Origin: Pseudoips prasinana
Taxonomy: Eukaryota > Arthropoda > Insecta > Lepidoptera > Nolidae
Reading direction: 5' to 3'
Length of the DNA stretch: 64,000 nt
NCBI GenBank assembly: GCA_951640165.1
Contig: OX621253.1
Location: 16,014,001 to 16,078,000, forward strand
Under the pieces are notes generated by a model. It was not told where the DNA came from. It did not search any database and worked only from the letters and a program-made list of their open reading frames with translations. Below are positions 10,082 to 20,100 of this stretch, piece after piece. The position numbers and the translations under genes are program-made. Position 1 is the stretch's first letter. The number at the start of each line of letters is the position of its first letter.

Positions 10082-12683
10082 CTGTAATGAAGTCAGACAT
10101 AATAAAATGAGGAAACATTATGGGTGACCATAATTTCTAAAAGCTCTATTTTATTTTTATTATTTGTCAGAGTAGGTAGAAACTAGCCTTGTTAAAGCTG
10201 TTCAAGCTACCCCATAGACGTCTGGTATAAATTAAATACTGGCCTATACTAAGGACTAAACCTATAACAATTAGATTAACATGGCTCAAAGCCATAAAGC
10301 TCTAAAATTAAACCACTGTTGCAATCAACCATCAACCCGCTGCAAGCCTAATTTTACACAGCCTCACTGGCTAACACAGTTAGCTAAGAGCACAATATTT
10401 AAATAGTATAAGGACCAACTTACATGGACCACCTTAATATAGATATAAAATGAATTGCAATACAAATGGCACCGTAACTTAAATTGTTTTTAAATACATG
10501 TTCATCATTAGCATGGTTTGCTTTAACCTTAGGATGACAACAGGGTGGCACGTCACCCCACTACCCGAGAAAAGTATCAATATTTAGTTGTTATTTATTG
10601 GTTTTGTCTCTTTGTAACGTTCGATCTATTCTCTAATTGAAGTGAATGCAATCAGTCGCACGCGTCGACGTGCCGCGGTAAGTTATAGTTTTTGTAAAAT
10701 TAACATTGCTGGGGTGACTGGTCACCCCACGTAACAATTTTTTTCGTGGTTTTTTTAGAACTTTTTGTTTTTTTTGGTCAAAATGCAAAAAATTCAGAAG
10801 CAAGCAAACCAATAATAATTCGTGACTACAATTCGAGAAATGTGGAGTTGATACTTTTGACAAATTGAGGCATTCTTATAGTTGCGCCAGAAATGCTAGA
10901 CTTAGATAGTTCTATGGCATGCTGGACCAAGCTGGCATCAATTCTATGGTACTATATATTGACGCTATGCATCCCAACACTCCTGCCAATAAGTTCCAGG
11001 GCAGTTATCTGAAGAAATTAGCTTTACAATTGGCAGAACCGCACATGAGGCGTGTCGTTTGAGTACAAATTTGCCACGAGAATTAGGAGCTACATTATGT
11101 GATATTCTAAATATAAACCGGGCAACTCCAGAAAGTGCGCCCTCTGCAAAGTTACAGAAACAAGCAAGATGTGCACTATGTCATAGAAAATGGGACTAAA
11201 AAGTTAAAACTTTTTGCACAAAATGTCATCAGCCCGCCTGCACTGAACATCGTAAGTATGTTTGCTTAAATTGCATTTAACCAAAAAATTTAATATATAA
11301 CAAATTATAAGTGCCATAATTAACACATTTTTTTATTTTTTATTGTATAAGTGATTGATCTCAAAATAAAAATCTTTCGTTTCCTGATACACTGCTGTTT
11401 TATCTGGCTTTAAAAGATATGGGGTGATGCGTCACCCCTGTTGCCTTTTATGAATACAAAAAAAGTGTTGCCTGCCGAAGGTTAAGCCAGTCTTAACTAT
11501 GTAATCTGCATAGACATGCAGATTACATAGTTAAGACTGGCTGTTAAGTTTGCCTCACCACTACCTCATTTTGCAGTGTGGATCCATATTGAGGACAACT
11601 TTTTTGGAGCCCCATAAATAGTTGATCTGAGTCTGGGTGTTCTCTCCCTTTGTGAATTGCATGTTACTAATAATATGGTTATTATAGTTAGACATATAGG
11701 TAACCTCTTGGTTTTTTATATATACATATGTACATACATATAGTACATTATTTAATGAATTATAAATACATTTTTCACACTGCACACCAAATATTAATAA
11801 TTTTAAGACAATAAATTTTTATGAATATAAAATATAGCCCATATTACTCAATTTTAATGTAGGTTTCTATAGATGAAAGAATTTTCAAAATCACCTAAGT
11901 AATTTTTATGTTTATCCATTACAATGAAATATACAAAAATTCAAATCTTTCTCTTAATTATATTACTTAGGATAATGAAGCTGACCTAGCCACAGCCATC
12001 AGATATGACTACCAACCCTACCAACTTCGACTTGACTTTGACACCTTACTCTGTATATGACAATAACCAAATATTTTCCCATTCTATTTTTAAATACACA
12101 TGTTATAATAGTTTTAATTGTTAGTTATTGTACTATATGCTGAACAGAAGCACTGAGGAATACTCACATGCAATAAACCATTCTTATAGTTGCAATGAAA
12201 CTCAATAGAAACAATTGTTACTTGCCCTGAACAAATTGAATTCAGCAACTAATACAGGAAGTGCACAATCCAAGAGTCATAGGAACCACTAATCTTATTA
12301 ATATGTTATAAAAAGTAAGTACTTACTGAGAATTAGAATCTACATTATGGTTCTGGTGCAAAATCTGAGCAGCTGACTTGAGAGTCATCTGGAAATTAAA
12401 GGATTGAGTTTTAATTTGTAGGTTATACCTATTTAAGTTGTTAATGAATTTCCACGAACAATTTACGTACTGGTATTGATTCTCGGAGGGAGCTCATTAG
12501 GGTCTTTACTTTAGATATATTGTCCATTTTGTCCTGTTGCGTCTGCTGCGGCATAGCTGGTTGCATTTGTTGTGGTGATGGTTGCTGCATTATTGGACCT
12601 GGTACAGCCATTTGCATACCTACGTTTGGCGCAGCGCCAACCGTATTCATCGGGACGTGCATATTCATTTGATTGTGGTTCAT
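9997..12683 (-). CDS. ix: MED29 / intersex, Mediator subunit (3' end missing)
   Basis: Subunit 29 of the Mediator coactivator, a nuclear complex bridging activators and RNA polymerase II. In flies the orthologue, intersex, works with female Doublesex in sexual differentiation. Three coding exons join in frame: 12683-12471, 12388-12327 and 10081-9997. The protein opens with a Met/Pro/Gln-rich low-complexity region, then reads DKMDNISKVKTLMSSLRES, then LKSAAQILHQN, then PVPRFDKNLEEFFSICDQME, all hallmarks of the Med29 family. About 119 residues are seen. The usual C-terminal 60-80 residues are missing after a phase-0 donor at 9996, and no matching exon was found down to base 1. An upstream 5' UTR acceptor at 12703-12704 suggests an intron before the start codon. 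Confidence 0.88.
10527..11481 (+). mobile_element. decayed piggyBac-like element in a MED29 intron
   Basis: Flanked on both sides by TTAA (10523-10526 and 11482-11485), the piggyBac target. Ends are CCTTAGG on the left and, in reverse complement, CCTTCGG on the right. Subterminal inverted blocks (ggtggcacgtcacccca, then ggggtgatgcgtcacccc) lie near both ends. A transposase C-terminal remnant lies inside. At 955 bp it is far shorter than an autonomous element, and much of the 5' coding region is gone. Confidence 0.75.
10960..11280 (+). pseudogene. piggyBac transposase C-terminal remnant
   Basis: One frame reads HPNTPANKFQGSYLKKLA and then LAEPHM. After a frameshift near 11060 another frame reads LPRELGATLCDIL and a cysteine-rich tail CALCHRKWD-stop-KVKTFCTKCHQPACTEH. 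The CX2C...CX2CX4CX2H pattern is the C-terminal zinc-binding domain of piggyBac transposases, which binds the element ends. The frameshift and the in-frame stop show it is dead. Confidence 0.75.
11485..11542. repeat. perfect 27-bp inverted repeat (hairpin)
   Basis: Arms 11485-11511 and 11516-11542 around a 4-nt loop (agac). The arm starts agccagtcttaactatgtaa. It abuts the right TTAA of the piggyBac remnant. Confidence 0.75.
11546..12326. other. MED29 intron 2, unassigned part
   Basis: AT-rich intron sequence between the hairpin at 11485-11542 and exon 2. A SINE-tail-like piece (ccataaatagttgatctgag, then gttagacatataggt) may lie near 11610-11720. No exon recognised. Confidence 0.4.
12327..12388 (-). 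CDS. ix: MED29 coding exon 2
   Basis: 62 bp between acceptor tttccag and donor GTAAGT. Reads MTLKSAAQILHQNHNVDSNS and continues the frame from exon 1. It leaves a split codon (CA|A) shared with exon 3. Confidence 0.87.
12471..12683 (-). CDS. ix: MED29 coding exon 1
   Basis: 71 codons from ATG 12683-12681 to a GTACGT donor (12470-12469), phase 0. Encodes the Gln/Met/Pro-rich N-terminus and the conserved DKMDNISKVK...LRES segment. An acceptor tttactttcag ends at 12703, so the exon probably starts at 12702 with a short 5' UTR. Confidence 0.88.
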
Positions 12684-14064
12684 ATTAGCGATTTAAACTG
12701 CCCTGAAAGTAAATTTAATGTTTTGCTTTTCTTTGATTACAAACAAAACCTCAAAGTCGGGTTGGATTTGACTTTGAAGTTTTGTTTCAGTATTCACTTC
12801 TGTCAAATTGACAGAAGTGAATACTGATTCACTTCTGTCAAATTGACAGAAGTGAATACTGGGTGGCCTATGAAGATTAAATATTTCCCGACCAATATTT
12901 CGAATAGGGGTCAAACACTTCAAAGTAACTATATCAGGATAAATATTATTTTCTTCAACACTAAGCCATGGTGTATTCAAATGATTTGAAATATGATGAT
13001 AATTAATTATATATTGAAAATATCGAAACATACCAATCCCCCTCTTAGATCCGAAGTCGGTATTGCGCAAAATCTGTACCTACTACTAATTATACTTGCT
13101 TAATAGATATCTATGTGAATACGACATGACAGGATAGATAAATTACAGGTTTATAAAGTTTTTCTGTAAACAAACTTGGCTATGTAAGCCAGTTGTTAGA
13201 GGTCGGTTTTTATTGCGTTTTCAATGCTATTGACTTTGGGTTACCGTCCCTTTGCTATCGAGTTATAACTCGCGATAGAATAATTATTACTCCAAAACCC
13301 TGAAAATACTTTTTACTAATCAACATTGTACACAAATGAACTGACAGACAGCATATAGAACTTATGGAGACATTATATTTTATAATATTCGTCTCTTTGA
13401 CTCTTAATTTATATTTTTCTTTAAGAACGGAAGAATATTTATATTGTTAGAACCTAATGACATTCTATACACAATATGTGTGTGTGTATAGATAGAATGT
13501 CATTGCTAGATAGAACCCATTCAAAATGTGATTTTTGCTCCTAAACAATAATTATTCACTTTATTTGTTTTTATCTTCGTGTTTGATGAGCATAATATTA
13601 TTATTATACAAAACACCTCTAAATACATAATTTTTGTTATTATCAATAAAATAAGGATTTCTATCTAGTGACATAACAAGAGGGGCACCGGCTGGCGGGT
13701 GTTATTAATACATTTTTATAGGAATAAAATGAATGCGTAAGGGAATTCGAAACCATTATTAATGTAGTACGAATATAGTTATCTGTGTTATTAATTTTTA
13801 TTGGCAACTCTGATTTATTGTTTGCGAAACTAAGTTTTATTTTCAAATCTTTTTAAAGAAGTTTAGTAAGTTTTGAGAGGAGTTTAGTTCACAGAGTACT
13901 ATGTATATATTATGGCTTAGTTGAATAGAGAATTTAGGTGGATGTCGTTATTAATGAAACTCAAACTCGGTCTGTTTTTAGTATGAATAATACTTCTGTT
14001 TCTGAAGAGCACTAAGCAATGAGAAATACAATCTGTGTCGATCCCACCGCAATTATTTAGAATA
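12684..14064. promoter_or_regulatory. divergent promoter region of MED29 and RAD51C
   Basis: About 1.4 kb between the start codons of MED29 (minus) and RAD51C (plus). It must hold both promoters if the assigned first exons are right. It includes the double palindrome 12788-12861. No TATA box was recognised with confidence, and CpG is not visibly enriched. Confidence 0.5.
12788..12861. repeat. two adjacent perfect palindromes
   Basis: 12788-12826 is a 39-bp palindrome with 19-bp arms (cagtattcacttctgtcaa) and one central base. It is followed directly by 12827-12861, the same palindrome lacking the first four bases. The core ttctgtcaaattgacagaa thus occurs twice. It sits about 100 bp upstream of the MED29 start codon. 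Confidence 0.85.
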
Positions 14065-14106
14065 ATGAAACCGTTTAAAATTTATACTGGGACGGAGATG
14101 TGGCAA
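14065..14106 (+). CDS. RAD51C: RAD51C exon 1 (tentative)
   Basis: ATG followed by 13 codons (MKPFKIYTGTEMWQ), then a GTACGT donor in phase 0, which matches the phase of the next acceptor. TGTEMWQKE aligns with the TALELLEQE segment that precedes the core in vertebrate RAD51C. An alternative is that this is an internal exon entered through the AG at 14059-14060. Confidence 0.55.
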
Positions 14107-17100
14107 GTACGTGTATTAAATTTTAATATACTTTTAATAGAATATAATATTTATTTATTTTCGTAACTAGGGCTTACAGCGATATTAGTAACAACAATGA
14201 TTACAATACAACCATCATCCCTGCGACATCCCATGGGTGACTGCACAGTGCACACTAACGTCAAATAATATCTGCATTATCAAATAAATATGAAGCTCCA
14301 AATCAATGGGGTATATTGTACCATGGAGCCTGGTTTTTTAACTGAAAACAAATTTTAATTGAAGTGGTGTTGTTCAGTGGATTGTCTTAGGGATTTTATA
14401 AAAATACATTGAGCTATCAAAGTTCAATAAGAGTGGTCTGAGGATAATATAAGTTATAAATTGGATATATTAACTGTTCGGCCGAGTGTTGCTGTTGGTA
14501 TATTCTTGACTTTCACAACACAAGTTATGGGTTTGATTCCCACACAGGACATACATTTTTTGCATGAACATGTCTCTTTGTCCTGAGTCTGGCTTTAATT
14601 ATCTATATAAGTATGGTTTGACAACAGAAAAGCAGTATACGTAGCATATCAGCTATCTGAATTCCATAGTACAAGCTCTGCTGAGTTCGTGTTCAGATGG
14701 CTGTACATGAATAAAGTCCCAGGATATTATTATTATTTTGTAGTAATTCTTAATCATCCTAACAATCTGAATCTGAATTTCAGAAAGAAACCAGCTTACC
14801 ATCGGTGCCAACATTCAGCCAGAGTTTTGATAATATGTTGGGTAATGGTGGAGTCCAGCTTTGTGCCATTACTGAGTTTTTGGGACTGCCTGGGGCTGGG
14901 AAAACTCAACTGTGGTATGTAGATAGTTCCTACTATTACATTGAAAAAGTTGAGTGTTCTGAATTCAAATTTTCAATAGGGATTATGGAATATTTCCAGT
15001 TAAATGAAAATTCATATAAGTATAATCTGAATGTTTGCTTATGTACTCTTTAAATAAATAAAAAAGGTTTTTATTCACATAGACTTTAAAAAGCTCTTGT
15101 AAATTGACATGTTTGTAGTAATATAATAGGTCTTTACCTATGAAATTGCCGTTTTGTATGAAAAAATTTAAACGAATTATTTTCATGAATTTTTTTATTT
15201 GTATTAATCGAAGTAATCACCCATGCAATCAATGCATCTTTGCCATCGCAGTGGCAGTTTATTGATGCCCTTCTTAAAGAAATCAGCTGGACGGGAGGCA
15301 ACAAATTCTTCAAAGGCATTTTGTACTGCCTCTCGGGTATTGAATTTTTTTCCCGCCAAGAAGTTATCCAAATTCTGGAAAAAGTAGTAGTCTGTAGGCG
15401 CAAGGTCTGGTGAGTAGGGCGGATGACGGAGAGCTTCCAACCCCAGTTCTTGCAACTTGGAGACCGTCTGCTGTGCAGTATGAGGTCGCGCGTTGTCGTG
15501 CAGGAGCAGCGGAGACGAGCGATTGACCAATGCTGGTTGGAGATGCGCCAGCTTCTCCATCATTGTGCTCAGTTCTTCACAGTACACATCTGCAGTAATG
15601 CTCACCCCGTTTGGTAAGAAGCTGTGATGAATCACACCGGCGCTAGACCACCAAACAGTGACCATCACTTTTCTAGGGGTAAGTTTTCGTTTAGGGCATT
15701 GCTTAGGTGCTGAACCAGGATCCAACCAACTTGCTGAGCGCTTGCGGTTATCAAACAGAATCCATTTTTCATCGCAGGTAACAATGCGGTTCAAAATTCC
15801 TTCATTTGTGTGTCTGTTGAGCAGTGCAAGGCACGTCTCGACGCGTACTTCGCGCTGGCGATCATTGAGTTCGTGGGGCACCCATTTGTCAAGCTTTTTT
15901 ACCTTGCCAATTTGACGCAAATGGACCAATATTGTTTTGACGCTAACGTCGAAAGCTGCTGCTAATTCAGCCGTAGATTGTGTATCATCAGCTTCCACAA
16001 CCGCCTTTAATTCGTCATTGTCGACCAAAGTCTTCGGACGACCGCGAGGTTCATTTTTCAGGTCGAAATTTCCAGAACGGAAGCGAGCAAACCAATAACA
16101 GGTGGTGCGTTGGTTTGTAGTGTTAGCTCCGTAAACGTCGTTGATGTTGCGTGCCGCTTGTGCCGCGTTGCTGCCACGACGGTACTCATATTCCATAATT
16201 ACTCGAATTTTTAACGTATCCATGATGACGAAAAAGATTGAAATGCGATGAAAATGTAACACTAATCAATAAAGAAATGACTACTTTTGGAAAAAAGAAT
16301 CCATGTTTTTAAAATAAAATTAATTTGAAATTAGAATTCTTAGCCAAACAAAAATTATTTTGATTTGAAATGGCCAGTACTGCAGAACGGCAATTTCATA
16401 GGTAAAGACCTAATAGTTAAGTATACATAATTATTTCTAGTTACATACTTATAGATATTGAGGTACACGGATTGTTAAAACATTTATAAAATTTATTTGG
16501 GATACATAACCAAATATTCACATTCACAAACAGCCATAATACATGTAGTCTTAGCATTGATGCTTAGATACATTTATGAGAATTATTCATGATAATATGA
16601 TGCAATGCATTCGCCAACATAACCAACGGCTTTATATGTTCTCCAAAGCATAGGAGTTTATCACCATTACTTCCAGTGTCCAGGCTGATACTGGCTATTT
16701 TTTATCTTGGCAAATATTATAATCTGTCCTGTTGCTCTAGTGGTAAGTGACTCTAACTGCTGAGACACCCAGAATATTTTTTTTTTAATATCTAGGGACA
16801 ATGTCACACAGATCATCCTAGCCCCAAACTAAGCAAAGCTTATACTATGGGTACCAGGCGACGATATACATACTTATATACATAGATAAATACTTAAATA
16901 AATAGAAAACATCCATGACTCAGAAACAAATATTCGTGCTCATTACACAAATATTTGCACTTACCGGGATTCGAACCCAGGACCACCAGCTTCGAAAGCA
17001 GGAGCACTGGTGGTTAAATAAATTAATAAATCTTTGTAGGTTAAGCACAATCATTTGTTTCTGTATAATATATATGTATTTTTAAATGTATAAGTAATAA

Positions 17101-20100
17101 TAAGTATGTTTATCAGTTATCTAGATACCATAGTACAGGCTCTGCCTAGTTTTGGGTCAGATGGCAGTGTTTTAGTGGTCCCATGACATTTATTTATTTA
17201 CTTATAAAAGTTACTTTAAATATAATAGGTTTATTTGATTGCAGCCTGCAACTCTGTGCGTCGGTACAAGTTCCGAAAAGTCTTGGTGGGCTGGATGCAG
17301 AGGCATTGTACATTGACACCAATACAAACTTCACTATGTCGAGATTTAGAGGTATTTTTTTATACTTGCAACCTTGCAAAGCCTTATAAACAATTGCCTT
17401 ACATATTATATTGTACTTGCAGCACATAGGTATGGCATCACTCACAAGGGGCCAATGAAGTCTAGAAGTGTTAGAAACTCTCGTTAGACTACATAATTCG
17501 ACATATTATTTGTCGGTCGTGAATACGACCGCGAACACTCCGCAACGTCCATCGCCCTCCATGATTCTTAGTTTGTAATCGATATTAAATACCCTCTCCA
17601 AACCAGTACCATAAAAATTACTTATTGGCCCAACCCGGGATTAAAACCCACAACCTCATCACATCCTTGTACAAACTACTGCTAGACCACCAAAGTAGTC
17701 AACGTGAAATGTTTCCATTGAAGTGATATCTGTACTTTTGATAGTTTTTTAGAAATACTGAGTGGGAGTTTCATGAGATGTCAAAGAATACTGGATTCAC
17801 CTCTAAATGTCACCGAAGATGATGCTTTGAGGAGATTACACTATGTCAATGCATTTGGCCTGGAGAAGTTCTGTGCGTTCATGTATAGACTGCCTGACTT
17901 CATAGAGGAACACCCTAATGTAAGAACATTTTCCTTTTATTATTCAATATTTTCTTTCTTGCATGGAAAAGGAATGTATGTGAAAAACATGCTGACATAC
18001 AAAATAGTTTAGTATGCTACTTTGTATTATTATAGCCTTACTACTAGGTATGTAAAATAATTAAGCCTCGTTCAGGGAGACGCGGGGTGTAACTCTGTCC
18101 GGTGTGCGGAGCAGCTTACCAGAAACACCAAAATACGGCGATGTATAGATAAATAAAATAATAAATAAATAAATAAAAAAGGTTTTTATTCACGTAGACT
18201 TCAAAAAAGCGCTTGTAAATAGTCAGAACATGTTTGTAGTATTATAGTTGTATACATTATTATTTCTAGTAACATAGATATTAGGTACACATGTATTGAT
18301 AGTATTAAAACATTAATAAAATTTATTTTATAACAGCAATGATATTTAGCTAGCTCGAATCAAGTTATTGTCAAGAGATTATGTTTAAGTTTAATTATCT
18401 AGTTTAAGTCTAATATTTGTGATACATATTGGCAATGGTTCTGTCTATGTTAAGGTGATATTATTATGACGGACCTTGTGTTAATAACGACGGTCGCGCT
18501 TTAATGCTACCACCGGATCCAATGCGCCCCAACTGAGAAGACCCAGCGAAACAAACTCAGCGGGTGTCTCTACTACCGGTTTCAACACGGCCCAGTTGAG
18601 ACGCTCCGGCGAAACATACTCAATGGGGCATATACACGAGATTTGGTCCACTTACTGTAATTATTTAGCAGGCAAACACAATATATGCTCGATCGGTTGT
18701 CTGTTTATTTATTTATTTTAGGTTTAATTTATTAGAAAGAGAAAATAAAAACGTCAAAATAAAAGTAACATTAATCATTTTGAGACACAACCAACAGTTC
18801 TGAAATTCGTAGAATATTTAAATAATAGATAGTTTTATTACAGATAGTTAATGTAACACAAAAGATTACTCATGTCTATATGGCTATAAGATCTCCAGCG
18901 GACTATGTGCAGGTAGATGCCGACCGCCAAATGTCTTTATCGTCAATGTAATCCTTAGTAGTGTAGTAACCCTTGGCCATAAGTTCATGTTTAATGTGTG
19001 ACTTAAACTTATTATCAGGTAGTTTAGTTATATGAATAGGGAGCTTGTTATAAAACCTAGTACAATTTCCCATGAATGACTTTTTTGTTTTGCTAACTCT
19101 AAAGGCTGGTATAGCTAGTTTGTCCTTATTTCTTGTATTGACATTGTGCAAGTCACTCCGTTTTTTATATTTATCTAAATTTTTCCGCACAAACATTATA
19201 TTCTGATATATGTATTCAGATGGAACAGTAAGTATATTTACCTCTTTAAAAACGCTTCGTAGAGACTCGCGACTGCCTAGATTATAAATAGCTCGGACTG
19301 CTCTTTTTTGTAATACGAAAATAGCACTTATGTCAGCTGCTGAGCCCCACAGCAGAATACCATAGGACATAATGCTATGGAAATAAGCAAAATATACTAG
19401 TCTAGCAGTTGGTTCGTCTGACAATTGTCTGATTTTCCAAACTGCATATGAAGCTGAACTTAATTTGGCAGATAATTTTTCAATATGAGGACCCCATTGT
19501 AATTTTGAGTCCAGTGTTATTCCCAAAAATACGGTCGAAGGAACTAAATCTAAAACTTCCTCGTTAAGTGCAACCGTTGGTTTAATATGAGTCACATTCG
19601 GCAATGAGAATTTGATGCATTTGGTCTTTCCTGCATTCAAAAGAAGATTATTTGCCGAAAACCAATTTGATATGAGGCTGAGAGTTTTATTAGGTTCTAT
19701 AAGATCCTTATCTTTCCTACTCACTTTAAATATGAGTGACGTATCATCAGCAAATAGAATGATGTCTGATACTTTCTCTACTAGATCATCATCATCATCA
19801 TCATTACAGCTTAAATAAGTCCACTGCTGGACAAGCCTCCCTCAAGAATCATCTTGAGGGGATATGCCATAATCGCCACGCTTGGCAGGCGGGTTGGCGA
19901 TCGCAGTATGATGGTCGTAGTACTCAGAAGGAAGCTGCTTCCCGTCCTCTGGTAGATATTCCCTCGGGTCGACTTCTACGCCCCCCACGGGATGAGATGG
20001 GGTGATGATATTCTGATTCTGATATTTGTCGCCGTCACCAGATAGACGTTCAAGGAGTAGGGAAAACATTTGTACGCGTTTCTTTGACGCGGCGTGTGAT

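Noticed and set aside
10633..10863. 76-codon minus-strand frame inside the piggyBac remnant
   Set aside because: It is antisense to the element and has no motif. The coding trace of the transposase is on the plus strand.
15423..15915. Plus-strand open frames of 64 and 85 codons opposite the mariner transposase (and the twins at 61008-61500)
   Set aside because: They are antisense shadows of the transposase gene, duplicated only because the whole element is duplicated.
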